Source of the DNA: Aquabacterium sp.
GTDB lineage: Bacteria; Pseudomonadota; Gammaproteobacteria; Burkholderiales; Burkholderiaceae_C
Direction: 5' to 3'
Length of the DNA stretch: 64,000 bases
Assembly: GCF_030652515.1 (NCBI RefSeq)
Contig: NZ_JAUSAR010000073.1
Location: 98,726-162,725, forward strand
Part shown: piece after piece, positions 27,816 through 35,372 of the stretch
Position numbering within the stretch: position 1 is the first letter of the stretch
How the letters are laid out: each line of letters begins with the position of its first letter
Notes under the pieces: generated by a model
Told to the model about the DNA's origin: nothing
Seen by the model: only the letters and a program-made list of their open reading frames with translations
Database searches by the model: none
Program-made: the position numbers and the translations under genes

Positions 27816-28481
27816 TCAGACCGCCGACTGGCGGCGGCGGGTCATGACACCGGCCACGCCCAAGCCTGCCAGCAGCAAGGCGTAGGTTTGCGGCTCGGGC
27901 ACCGCCACGGCCACGTTGGTGAACACGAAGCTCTCGTCGTCGTAGTTGTAGTCGGCCCCGGGGAACGGCAAATCCTCGAACCCGACGTAGATGCCGACGG
28001 GGACGCCGCTGAACAGTGGCGATGTCGCCGTGTAAGCCGTGGAGTAGATGTGGTTGTGCGCGGTTTCGCCCACCCCGTCATAGGCGGCATTGAGTGTTGG
28101 ATCTGAATAGACCTGCGCACCCAGCGTCAGGTTCCTCATCACCAGGGTCAAGGTGTCGCCCGCATTGACCGACCCCAGGTTGAAGCTCTGCCCCACCAAC
28201 GAGGTGTGGTTGTTCAAGCCAAAACCTGCGGCGGTTTGCACGCCATTGACCAGCAAACCCATCTCGTTTTCATACCCAGCGCCTGCCCCGCCCACGAAAT
28301 AGGCGATGACATCACCGGTGGTGGCCGCCGTGAACGAATACGTGGCCGTGTTGTACGTACCGGCGTTGGCGTAGGGAATCACATCGTCGGCGTGGGCCAG
28401 TGTGGCAACGCCAGCCGCCAGCGTGGCGGCCATCACGTGGCGGCTGACCTGTGCCTTCAAGGCAGACATGGGCATGATCAT
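27816..28481 (-). CDS. PEP-CTERM sorting domain protein
   Basis: A 221-residue exported protein: an N-terminal signal peptide (about 1-28, ending near LAHA), a beta-rich body with few Lys, and a C-terminal sorting signal. The signal has PEP at VPEPQ, a hydrophobic helix and the terminal basic cluster TRRRQ. Such proteins are processed by exosortase and anchored or released at the surface with exopolysaccharide. The segment YNYDDESFVFTNV before the signal resembles DUF4114-like repeats. The ATG at 28481 is chosen for its AAGGAG ribosome site. It lies 93 bases downstream of the anti-sigma gene on the same strand. No exosortase gene is in the window. Confidence 0.88.
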   Translation of the reverse strand: MIMPMSALKAQVSRHVMAATLAAGVATLAHADDVIPYANAGTYNTATYSFTAATTGDVIAYFVGGAGAGYENEMGLLVNGVQTAAGFGLNNHTSLVGQSFNLGSVNAGDTLTLVMRNLTLGAQVYSDPTLNAAYDGVGETAHNHIYSTAYTATSPLFSGVPVGIYVGFEDLPFPGADYNYDDESFVFTNVAVAVPEPQTYALLLAGLGVAGVMTRRRQSAV

Positions 28482-28574
28482 GAGAACTCCTTGGGTGAAG
28501 TGAATTGTTCTGAAAATAGGACAAAACACTCTAGCCCAAAAAGAACGCTGAGGGAATAACGGAATTCGTCACCC

Positions 28575-29321
28575 TCACAACGCGACAGTGCGCCCCACGT
28601 ACAAGATGGGGCCGGTGGGCCGGTCGATGGGCGAGCCCTTCTCAGGCTCCAGCGTGATCTCGAACAATTGTTGCGCACCCACGCCCGGCAGGCGAGACAC
28701 GGGCAATTCCAGGGGATGCCCGGCCTTCACCAGGCCCAGTGACGTGGGGCCCGCCGCGCCTTGGGGCGTGGTCCAGAACTGCAGGGCACGGCCTGCCGGG
28801 ACCACGCCCGTGTCGCCCATGGGCAGCAAGCGCACGGTGCCGCCCGCCTGCACCTCGACCACCCAGCCGGTGCTCTGATCCTTGGGGCTTTGCAGCACGG
28901 CCAGGTACCTGGCACCCACCACGGCCTGACCAGGCACCCCGGCGCCACGATCCACCAGCAACACCGCCATGACCAGGCAGACGGCCAATGCCAACCCACT
29001 GAGGCCTTGCCACAGGCCCAAACGCTCCCACCAAGGGCTGCGGGGCACCGTGCTGTCAACCCGAGCGGGCCGAGGCAAGGCGGCGGCCATGGCGCTCAGC
29101 GTGGCGTCAATGCGTTGCCAAAGCTGCGCGCGTGGCGCCACAGGGGGGGCCTGCGTGCTCAAGCTCAGCAGTTGGTCCTGCCAACCATAGACCTCGGCCT
29201 GCAGCGCGGGGTCTTGGACCAAAGCCTCGCGGAATGCCTGCTGGTCATCTTCGCTCAAGGTGCCCAGCACGTACTCGCCCGTGGTGGCCACCCGGTTTTC
29301 CCGGTCCTGAAGGTTGATCAC
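28575..29321 (-). CDS. Anti-sigma factor, RskA/ChrR-like, membrane bound
   Basis: A 248-residue inner-membrane anti-sigma factor. The cytoplasmic N-terminal domain (TGEYVLGTLSEDDQQAFREAL) is the anti-sigma-K type. One transmembrane helix (about 105-123) and a periplasmic RskA C-terminal domain (about 130-248) follow. It should hold the ECF sigma factor encoded just upstream. A GTG start at 29321 overlaps the sigma stop (GTGA) and follows AAGGAG with ideal spacing. An ATG further upstream at 29363 lies inside the sigma gene and gives an unconserved tail, so it is rejected. No zinc-binding HxxxCxxC motif is present. Confidence 0.88.
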   Translation of the reverse strand: MINLQDRENRVATTGEYVLGTLSEDDQQAFREALVQDPALQAEVYGWQDQLLSLSTQAPPVAPRAQLWQRIDATLSAMAAALPRPARVDSTVPRSPWWERLGLWQGLSGLALAVCLVMAVLLVDRGAGVPGQAVVGARYLAVLQSPKDQSTGWVVEVQAGGTVRLLPMGDTGVVPAGRALQFWTTPQGAAGPTSLGLVKAGHPLELPVSRLPGVGAQQLFEITLEPEKGSPIDRPTGPILYVGRTVAL

Positions 29322-29875
29322 GCCATGCACTCCTTCAGGCTGTTCAGGCTGCGGCGAATCCAAGATTTCACCGTGCCCAAGGGGGTTTGCAGCCGTTCGG
29401 CAATCTGCTCATGGGTGTAGCCGTCCACGAAAGCGTGCACCACACAAGCCCTTCTCGCCTCGTCCAGGCGCTGCAGACAGCGCTCCAGGCTGTCGCTGTC
29501 CAGGCCTCGCTCACTGGCCGTGTCTTGCACCGCCTGTTGCTGGTCTGACAACTCGGCCAGATCGACCGGATCGAGCGCCTGCATGCGGCCCGGATGGCGC
29601 ACCTCTTTGAGCGCGCGGTGGCGCACCACGGTGTAGAGCCAGCCTCGCGCCGAACCCAGCTCAGGTCGGTAGGTGGAGGCGTCTTGCCAGACCTGCAGGA
29701 AGGCATCGTGCAAGACATCCTCGGCCAACTCGCGGTCTCGAACGATGCGCAAGGCCACCCCCAGCAACCAGCGCGCCTCGCGCTCGTACAAGGCACGCAT
29801 GGCGAATCGCTCCCCGCGCGCGCAAGCGAGCAAGGCAGCTTCGTAATCAAAGGGCGGGGTGTCGGCGATGGGCAT
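29318..29875 (-). CDS. ECF RNA polymerase sigma factor (SigK-like)
   Basis: A 185-residue extracytoplasmic-function sigma factor. Region 2 reads RALYEREARWLLGVALRIVRDRELAEDVLHDAFLQVW with ARGWLYTVVRHRAL (2.3/2.4). Region 4 is a helix-turn-helix with THEQIAERLQTPLGTVKSWIRRSL. The adjoining RskA-type anti-sigma gene, overlapping by four bases, confirms the pairing. The DUF3455 gene lies 42 bases upstream on the same strand and the PEP-CTERM gene downstream, so these may belong to its regulon or operon. The inducing signal is unknown. Confidence 0.94.
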   Translation of the reverse strand: MPIADTPPFDYEAALLACARGERFAMRALYEREARWLLGVALRIVRDRELAEDVLHDAFLQVWQDASTYRPELGSARGWLYTVVRHRALKEVRHPGRMQALDPVDLAELSDQQQAVQDTASERGLDSDSLERCLQRLDEARRACVVHAFVDGYTHEQIAERLQTPLGTVKSWIRRSLNSLKECMA

Positions 29876-29917
29876 GCGTTCACTTTACATGCCGCGACGG
29901 CACGCTTTCATGGGGCT

Positions 29918-30475
29918 TCAAGCGGCTTTCCAGAAAATGTAGTCGGCCTGGTACTTCACCACTTCCTTGCGGCCCACGGCGCTGCCATCGCACACGCTCG
30001 CTGGCGCCACGCCACCTTGGGTGGCCACGCGCTGGATGTAGCTGATGCCGCTCATGGCGCCCGAGCCCACGGCAGGGTTGGCCTTCACGAGCTGCGACGG
30101 GATGTTGCCCATGCCCGCTGGCGCGACGGCCAGTTGCGTGCCGGTGATCTTGGAGCCATCCAGCGCGGCCCAGGTGGCGGGGGGGCCAAAGTAGGTGCCC
30201 AACTTGCTGCCGCTGCGGCTCATCAGATCGGCTTGCGGGCCCACGAACACCCAGGCAAAGGCACCCAGTGCGTCAGCCTTGGCGCGGCACTCATAGGTGA
30301 TCTCGCCCACGCCCACGCTTTGCAGGGCGACCTGGTGACCAGCGGGCACCTTCACGGCATCGGGCAGGCCATCCTGGCTGAAGGGTTTGTCCATGGCCAT
30401 GGGCGACATGTTCGAGCATGCGGACAGGAGGGCGACGCAGGTGATGGCCAGAGCGGTGGTGGAACGGGTTTGCAT
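29918..30475 (-). CDS. DUF3455 domain lipoprotein
   Basis: A 185-residue exported protein with a lipoprotein signal (ALLSAC near residue 20). It is followed by the DUF3455 family pattern: VPAGHQVALQSVGVGEITYECR, WVFVGPQADL, GTYFGPPATWAALDGSKITGTQ, and the ending VVKYQADYIFWKAA. The molecular function of the family is not known to me. A good AAGGAG ribosome site precedes the ATG. It is divergent from the sigma-54-type amino-acid transporter promoter and lies upstream of the ECF sigma gene on the same strand. Confidence 0.9.
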   Translation of the reverse strand: MQTRSTTALAITCVALLSACSNMSPMAMDKPFSQDGLPDAVKVPAGHQVALQSVGVGEITYECRAKADALGAFAWVFVGPQADLMSRSGSKLGTYFGPPATWAALDGSKITGTQLAVAPAGMGNIPSQLVKANPAVGSGAMSGISYIQRVATQGGVAPASVCDGSAVGRKEVVKYQADYIFWKAA

Positions 30476-30507
30476 GAGGGGGCTCCTTCAATGTTCGGGT
30501 TTTGACG

Positions 30508-30528
30508 GGTGTGGCCGAGGCTCACACC
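30508..30528. promoter_or_regulatory. Palindrome, candidate upstream activator site
   Basis: GGTGTG at 30508-30513 and CACACC at 30523-30528 form perfect 6-bp arms with a 9-base spacer. The centre is roughly 98 bases upstream of the transcription start predicted from the sigma-54 promoter at 30590, a usual distance for an enhancer-binding protein. Binding is inferred. Confidence 0.35.
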
Positions 30529-30566
30529 ATGTACTGGCCACCAGGGAGGCATTTGGATGCAGGCGG

Positions 30567-30584
30567 TTTGAAAATAATTTCAAA
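30567..30584. promoter_or_regulatory. AT-rich palindrome next to sigma-54 promoter
   Basis: TTTGAAAATAATTTCAAA has perfect 7-bp arms with a 4-base centre and ends six bases before the -24 element. It could be a repressor site or a bending site; it does not match the IHF consensus. Confidence 0.35.
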
Positions 30585-30589
30585 CCCGG

Positions 30590-30605
30590 TGGCACGGCAG
30601 TTGCA
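30590..30605 (+). promoter_or_regulatory. Sigma-54 (RpoN) promoter, -24/-12
   Basis: The sequence TGGCACG-GCAG-TTGCA matches the RpoN consensus TGGCACG-N4-TTGCA exactly. The invariant GG is at 30591-30592 and GC at 30603-30604, ten bases apart. The predicted start near 30616 leaves a leader of about 65 bases containing a GGCGCA/TGCGCC hairpin (30624-30638) before the transporter gene at 30682. Confidence 0.8.
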
Positions 30606-30681
30606 TAAGCACGAGGTGACCGCGGCGCAGGTTGCGCCTCAGCATGGCGCCCCCAATCACCCCTGACTTGGAGTCCTCTTG

Positions 30682-31530
30682 ATGAACCGCAAACGTCCCA
30701 CCGACCCATCGCGCCGCCGTGCCCTGGCCGCCCTGTCTGTGCCACTGCTCCCATGGGCGTTCTGCGGCTCGGCCCATGCCGCCACCCTGGAAGAAGTCCG
30801 CAAGCGTGGCTACCTGGTGGTGGTCACCGAAGATGATTTCAAGCCCTTCGAGTTCATCAAGGATGGCAAGCCCACCGGCTTCAACAACGAGATGGTCGAG
30901 GCCCTGCGCAAGTACGCGCCTTTCGAGATCCGCCAGGAGATCGTGCCCTGGACTGGCCTGCTGGCAGGCGTTGCCACCGGCAAGTACGACATCGCCATCA
31001 CGGCCGCGCTCATCACCAAGGAGCGCACGCAATCGCTGGATTTTGCCAGCCCCATCGCCGATGCCACGCACTACTACGTCAAGCGCAAGAGCGATGCCTC
31101 GATCAAATCGGTGAAAGACCTGAGCGGCAAGCGGATCGGCGTGCAGGGCGGCAGCGCCATGCTGGCCCGGCTGCCCGAGTTGGCCGCCATGCTCGCCAAA
31201 ACCGGAGGCACCTTGGGCAAGATCACCGAGTACACCTCTTACCCCGAGGCGTATCAAGACCTGGCTTTGGGCCGCACCGACGTGGTCATCAACACCGTCA
31301 TCAACCTGAAGTCGCTGGCCACAGAGAAACCGGCCATTTTCGAGCTGGGCCAGGCGGTGTCCGGCAAGTCTTATCCAGGCTGGGCGGTGAAGAAGGGCAA
31401 CAGCGAGTTGCTGAAATTCATCAACGAATTCATCGCCAAGCAAAAGGCCAATGGCACGATGCCCGCGCTGCAGAAGAAGTGGTTCGGCGAAGCGTTTGAC
31501 CTGCCGGCGTCGTTCACCCCCGAAGTCTGA
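30682..31530 (+). CDS. Polar amino-acid ABC transporter, periplasmic binding protein
   Basis: Solute-binding protein of the polar amino acid family (SBP_bac_3 fold). The 282-residue product has a signal peptide with a twin Arg stretch (SRRRALAAL...SAHA). The two-lobe domain shows KRGYLVVVTEDDFKPFEF, GLLAGVATGKYDIAITAALITKER and SGKRIGVQGGSAM. The ATG at 30682 has a GGAG ribosome site; a TTG precedes it directly. It heads a four-gene transporter operon behind a sigma-54 promoter, pointing to nitrogen or carbon-source control. Exact ligand not evident. Confidence 0.92.
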   Translation: MNRKRPTDPSRRRALAALSVPLLPWAFCGSAHAATLEEVRKRGYLVVVTEDDFKPFEFIKDGKPTGFNNEMVEALRKYAPFEIRQEIVPWTGLLAGVATGKYDIAITAALITKERTQSLDFASPIADATHYYVKRKSDASIKSVKDLSGKRIGVQGGSAMLARLPELAAMLAKTGGTLGKITEYTSYPEAYQDLALGRTDVVINTVINLKSLATEKPAIFELGQAVSGKSYPGWAVKKGNSELLKFINEFIAKQKANGTMPALQKKWFGEAFDLPASFTPEV

Positions 31531-31536
31531 ACCCGC

Positions 31537-32184
31537 GTGAGCGCCGCAGACTGGTTGACGCTGTTCAGCGGGGCACTCACCACGCTCGCATTGTCGGCCG
31601 CCGGCATTGCCTTGGGCCTGCCGCTTGGGCTGGCGCTGGCCTTGCTGCGCTGGGCGCGTGTGCCGGTGATTGCGCCCATGGTGGTGGCCTACGTCAGCGT
31701 GCTGCGCGCCACGCCGCTGATCACTTTATTGCTGCTCATCTTCTTCGCGCTGCCCAGTGTGGGCATCACGCTGGGGCCGGTGGCGGCGGGCGTGCTGGCG
31801 CTCATGCTCAATGGCTCGGCCTTCAATTGCGAGATCTGGCGCGCCGCGCTGATGGACCTGCCCAAGGACCAGATCGAAGCGGCGCAATCAACCGGCATGC
31901 GCTTCGGCTTGTATCTGCGGCGCATCGTTCTGCCCCAGATCGCCCGCGCCGCTTTGCCAGGGCTGATGAGCGAGATGTCGCTGTTGATCAAGCTGACGCC
32001 AGCGCTGGCCGTGGTCGGCGTGGTGGATGTGACGCGGGCTGCGGTGCGCATTGGCGCCGCCACCTATGAGCCACTGCCGCCGCTGTTGGCGGCCCTGGCG
32101 ATCTACCTGCCCATCGTGTATGCCCTGGTGCGCGGCCAACGCTGGTTCGAGCAGCGCCGGGCCTTGTCGGAGGCGGTGGCCTGA
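31537..32184 (+). CDS. Amino-acid ABC transporter permease 1
   Basis: A 215-residue inner-membrane permease of the HisM/GltJ type, with about five transmembrane helices. The coupling-loop EAA motif lies in [25 protein letters not shown] (about residues 109-133). The start is GTG, six bases after the binding-protein stop. The stop overlaps the next permease start (ATGA). Together with the second permease it forms the channel. Confidence 0.92.
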   Translation: MSAADWLTLFSGALTTLALSAAGIALGLPLGLALALLRWARVPVIAPMVVAYVSVLRATPLITLLLLIFFALPSVGITLGPVAAGVLALMLNGSAFNCEIWRAALMDLPKDQIEAAQSTGMRFGLYLRRIVLPQIARAALPGLMSEMSLLIKLTPALAVVGVVDVTRAAVRIGAATYEPLPPLLAALAIYLPIVYALVRGQRWFEQRRALSEAVA

Positions 32185-32837
32185 TGAACGACTTCGCCAT
32201 CGTCTGGTCAGAGCGCAGCTTGCTGTTGTCGGGGCTGGCCAACACGGTAGCGCTGACCGTGCTGGCAGGAATCGGTGCCTTTGCCTTGGGCGCCATGCTG
32301 TGCCCGCTGCTGATGCGGCGAGAACGTGCCGTGGCCTGGACGGCACACGCCTTCGTCGATGGCTTTCGCTGCACGCCGTTCCTGCTGTTCGCCTACCTCG
32401 TCTACTACGGCCTGCCCACGGTGGGCATCAGCTTCGACAGCTGGGGGGCGGGCCTGTTCGCGCTGGTGCTGTACCACACGGCCTACGTGGCCGAGATCCT
32501 GCGGGGCGCGTGGGCAGCGCAGCCCAAGGCGCCGGTGGAAGCGGGCCATGCCTTCGGTTTCAGGGGCTTCGGCCTGTGGCGCAGGATCGTGATGCCGCCC
32601 CTGCTGTTGGCGGCCGGGCCGGTGCTGGGCAACCAGGTCATCCAGATCGTCAAGGACAGCGCCTTTCTCACCGTCATAGCCCTGCCCGAACTCACGCACG
32701 CTGCCAACTCGATCCAGTCACGACACTATGTGCCGTTTGCCGCCTTGCTGACCGCCTTGCTGCTGTACTGGGCCTTGTGCCTGGTGGTGGAAGCGGGCGT
32801 GGCCGCCGTGGGGCGGATGGCCGAGGCCCGCCGATGA
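32184..32837 (+). CDS. Amino-acid ABC transporter permease 2
   Basis: A 217-residue second permease of the polar amino-acid family. [25 protein letters not shown] is characteristic, and the EAA loop reads [25 protein letters not shown] (about 113-137), with [16 protein letters not shown] near the end. Its start overlaps the first permease and its end overlaps the ATPase gene by four bases, so all three are translationally coupled. Confidence 0.92.
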   Translation: MNDFAIVWSERSLLLSGLANTVALTVLAGIGAFALGAMLCPLLMRRERAVAWTAHAFVDGFRCTPFLLFAYLVYYGLPTVGISFDSWGAGLFALVLYHTAYVAEILRGAWAAQPKAPVEAGHAFGFRGFGLWRRIVMPPLLLAAGPVLGNQVIQIVKDSAFLTVIALPELTHAANSIQSRHYVPFAALLTALLLYWALCLVVEAGVAAVGRMAEARR

Positions 32838-33604
32838 ACGCCCCCCACCGATTGAATGTGACAGGGGTGAGCAAGCGTTTCGGCAGCTTGCAAGTGCTGG
32901 ACAACATCCACCTGCAGGTGGCGCCTGGCGAGACGGTGTGTTTGCTGGGGCCCTCAGGATCAGGCAAGTCCACGCTGCTGAGGTGCATCAACTGGCTGGA
33001 GCGGCCAGACTCCGGGCGCGTGCTCATCGATGGCCAGACCATCGGGGTGACGGGCGGCCTGGTGATGAACGACCGCGCCCTGGCCACCATGCGCACCCGC
33101 ATCGGCATGGTGTTCCAGCATTTCGCGCTGTGGCCGCATTTGACCGTGCTGCAGAACGTGATGGAGGCGCCGCTGCATGTGCTGCACCGGCCAGCTCCGG
33201 AGGTGCGCGCCGAGGCAGAGGCCTTGTTGCAGCGCGTGGGATTGTTCGACAAGCGCGATGCATTTCCGGCTCGCTTGTCGGGGGGGCAGAAGCAACGGGT
33301 GGGCATCGCACGGGCGTTGGCCATGAAGCCTTCGCTGATGCTGTTTGACGAGCCCACCAGCGCGCTGGACCCTGAGTTGGTGGGCGAGGTATTGGCGGTG
33401 ATGCGCGATCTGGCGCAAGAGGGCATGACCATGGTCATCGTGACGCACGAAATGGCTTTTGCCCGCGATGTGGCCAGCCGGGTGGTGTTCATGGACCGGG
33501 GCAACGTGGTGGAAACGGGCACGCCGGAGGCGTTTTTTACTTCGCCGAGCACGGAGCGGGCGCGGCAGTTTTTGCTGCGCTATGGGAGCGCGGCAAGTTT
33601 TTGA
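32834..33604 (+). CDS. Amino-acid ABC transporter ATP-binding protein
   Basis: A 256-residue GlnQ/HisP-type ATPase. It has Walker [14 protein letters not shown] (about 38-50), Q loop [11 protein letters not shown], signature [16 protein letters not shown], Walker [14 protein letters not shown] and switch His in [10 protein letters not shown]. The ATG at 32834 overlaps the permease stop; the reading frame is open far upstream through the permease genes but encodes nothing recognisable there. All catalytic residues are intact, unlike the Liv ATPases later in the window. Confidence 0.94.
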   Translation: MNAPHRLNVTGVSKRFGSLQVLDNIHLQVAPGETVCLLGPSGSGKSTLLRCINWLERPDSGRVLIDGQTIGVTGGLVMNDRALATMRTRIGMVFQHFALWPHLTVLQNVMEAPLHVLHRPAPEVRAEAEALLQRVGLFDKRDAFPARLSGGQKQRVGIARALAMKPSLMLFDEPTSALDPELVGEVLAVMRDLAQEGMTMVIVTHEMAFARDVASRVVFMDRGNVVETGTPEAFFTSPSTERARQFLLRYGSAASF

Positions 33605-33610
33605 AGTGTG

Positions 33611-33672
33611 TTTACCATTCCAAGCATCTAACTTTCCATTTATTCATGGAATGCTTTACCATTAATGCATGG
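33611..33672. promoter_or_regulatory. AT-rich control region with CCAT-N6-ATGG operators
   Basis: This gap is about one third GC in a roughly two-thirds GC genome. Two perfect CCAT-N6-ATGG palindromes lie at 33636-33649 and 33659-33672. A weaker third copy starts CCATTCC at 33615. The CCATT starts are 21 and 23 bases apart, about two helical turns. The ATGG of the last site is the start codon of the HTH-ATPase gene at 33669. The arrangement suggests autorepression by that protein's own HTH; this is inference. No ribosome site precedes the ATG. Confidence 0.55.
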
Positions 33673-34685
33673 AAGCCCACCTCACCCAACTGCTGCAATT
33701 TGTAGCACAGGATCCTCGCAATGTGGCCGCCCGGCTGGCCGAATCACTGGGGGTCACAAGGCAAGCCGCCAGCGCCAGACTGCTCAAGGCCATCAAAGCG
33801 GGCGTCATCACGCGAGAGGGGCGCGGCGCAGGCGTGCGCTATGGGCTGCGGACCATCCAGGAAGTCCAGCACAGCTACCCACGGGTGGGCCTGTCTGAAG
33901 ATCGTGTGTGGCAGCAACTGCTTGCTCCTGCCCTGGCTGACATCCCAGAGAAGGCTCGCGACGTGTGGCGCTACGGGCTCACCGAAATGATCAACAACGC
34001 GGTGGACCACTCTGGTTCAGAAATGGTCCACGTGGGTCTGCGACGCAACGCACTGTTCACGCAAGCCTGGGTCACCGATGACGGCGAAGGCATCTTTTTG
34101 CGCATTCAACGCGCCCTGAACCTGTTTGATCCACGTGAAGCCATCCTGGAATTGGCGAAGGGCAAGTTCACCACCGACCCAGCCAACCACTCAGGCGAAG
34201 GCATCTTCTTTTCGTCCAAGGTCTTCGACGTGTTCGACATCCAGTCCGGCAAGCTTCACTTCGCGCATGACGATGGCAAGGTCGATGTGTTGTTCGAGCG
34301 CTCGGCTGAAGCACCCGGCACCACCGTGTCCATGCAACTGGCCAATGACAGCACACGCACCACGCGCGAAGTCTTCGACAAGTTTGCTGCGCCCGAGGAA
34401 TACACCTTCGCCAAGACCTTGGTGCCCGTGCGATTGGCCCAACACGAAGGTGAGAAGCTGGTATCGCGGTCTCAGGCAAAGCGACTGACCATGCGCTTTG
34501 AGCGTTTTCAAACGGTGGTGCTGGACTTCGTCGGCGTGGCCGAGATCGGACAGGCATTTGCAGACGAAGTGTTCAGGGTGTTCCAGACGGCTCACCCCAA
34601 TACCACCCTCGTGCCCATCAACATGGAGCCCGATGTCAAGGCCATGGTTTCACGTGCTCGCGCTGCGCTGAAGGCCCAAGGCTGA
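33669..34685 (+). CDS. HTH - GHKL ATPase - STAS-like (DUF4325) fusion regulator
   Basis: A 338-residue three-domain protein. Residues 1-60 form a winged HTH (ARLAESLGVTRQAASARLLKAI). Residues about 78-235 form a GHKL ATPase with N box EMINNAVDH (106-114), G1 box DDGEGIF (137-143) and G2 box SGEGIFFSSK (175-184), so ATP binding is likely. Residues about 248-332 form the STAS-like DUF4325 domain with SRSQAKR (266-272) and IGQAFADEVFRVF (293-305). No phosphorylatable His dimerisation box is present. The layout resembles a SpoIIAB kinase and SpoIIAA antagonist fused to a DNA-binding domain, a partner switch in one chain. It is monocistronic, between a transporter and a tRNA. Role unknown. Confidence 0.85.
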   Translation: MEAHLTQLLQFVAQDPRNVAARLAESLGVTRQAASARLLKAIKAGVITREGRGAGVRYGLRTIQEVQHSYPRVGLSEDRVWQQLLAPALADIPEKARDVWRYGLTEMINNAVDHSGSEMVHVGLRRNALFTQAWVTDDGEGIFLRIQRALNLFDPREAILELAKGKFTTDPANHSGEGIFFSSKVFDVFDIQSGKLHFAHDDGKVDVLFERSAEAPGTTVSMQLANDSTRTTREVFDKFAAPEEYTFAKTLVPVRLAQHEGEKLVSRSQAKRLTMRFERFQTVVLDFVGVAEIGQAFADEVFRVFQTAHPNTTLVPINMEPDVKAMVSRARAALKAQG

Positions 34686-34731
34686 AGCGACGCGTTGTGC
34701 CAATCTGCGCAGCCGTTTTCCACGGAATGAG

Positions 34732-34808
34732 TGGTAGGCCGTGTTGGACTTGAACCAACGACCAAAGGATTATGAGTCCTCTGCTCTAACCAACTGAGCT
34801 AACGGCCC
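34732..34808 (-). tRNA. tRNA with CAU anticodon (Met elongator or Ile2)
   Basis: A complete 77-nt cloverleaf read on the minus strand: acceptor GGGCCGT pairs with ACGGCCT (G-U at 1-72), D arm GCTC...GAGC, and anticodon arm with loop CTCATAA (anticodon CAT at 34772-34774). The T arm is GTTGG-TTCAAGT-CCAAC and the CCA end is encoded. It could be elongator Met or the lysidine-modified Ile2. C4:G69 and C5:G68 pairs, known as Ile2 features in E. coli, are present, as is an overall likeness to ileX. It is not an initiator: the anticodon stem lacks three G-C pairs. Confidence 0.93.
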
Positions 34809-34898
34809 CCGGCCTTGAAACGCAAGGGAGCGGCGATTGTAAGGGCACACCGCTTGCCACTCTGCCATGAGCCTCAACCCTCTTTGAAGGAGACCATC

Positions 34899-35372
34899 AT
34901 GGCCAGAAGCAGCATTTTCGGCACCGAACAAGCCCCTCGCCACGCCCCAGGCCACGACGCCGACGCGCTCGGCCCCAGCGACAGCTCGGACAGCGGTTCT
35001 GACATCCAGGGCGAACTGCACCTGGAAACCGACGATTTCGAGACCCTGTCGGCCGCCATTTCCGGCGCCGGCAACACCGACCTGCGGTCAGACTCGGACA
35101 GCGGCGGCACCGGCGAACGCGGCTCGGCCGTGCCGGACCGCATCCGCGAAGGCGGCGACATCTCGCCAGACCGCGTCATCTTGTCGGGCGAAGAAGCGCT
35201 GGAAACCGACCCCGACCTGGTGTCGATCGACGACCCACAGGGCGTGGACCTGGAAAACCTGGCCGCCGACGATGAGGAATATTCCGAGGAAGAAGACGAG
35301 GGGGATGGCGATCAACAGACCGCTCTGCCCTTCACTTCTGGCTCAGCGCGTTCGACACCATCCGCGAAGTGA
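34899..35372 (+). CDS. Acidic low-complexity hypothetical protein
   Basis: A 157-residue soluble protein rich in Asp, Glu, Ser and Gly, with no signal peptide or transmembrane segment. It contains [22 protein letters not shown] near the N-terminus, a central [23 protein letters not shown] segment and an extremely acidic tail ([15 protein letters not shown]). Similar proteins occur beside hrcA in related Burkholderiales as far as I recall; no function is known. The ATG at 34899 follows GAAGGAGA; an open extension to 34815 is not plausible. Its last 41 bases overlap the 3' end of hrcA on the opposite strand. Probably intrinsically disordered. Confidence 0.8.
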   Translation: MARSSIFGTEQAPRHAPGHDADALGPSDSSDSGSDIQGELHLETDDFETLSAAISGAGNTDLRSDSDSGGTGERGSAVPDRIREGGDISPDRVILSGEEALETDPDLVSIDDPQGVDLENLAADDEEYSEEEDEGDGDQQTALPFTSGSARSTPSAK

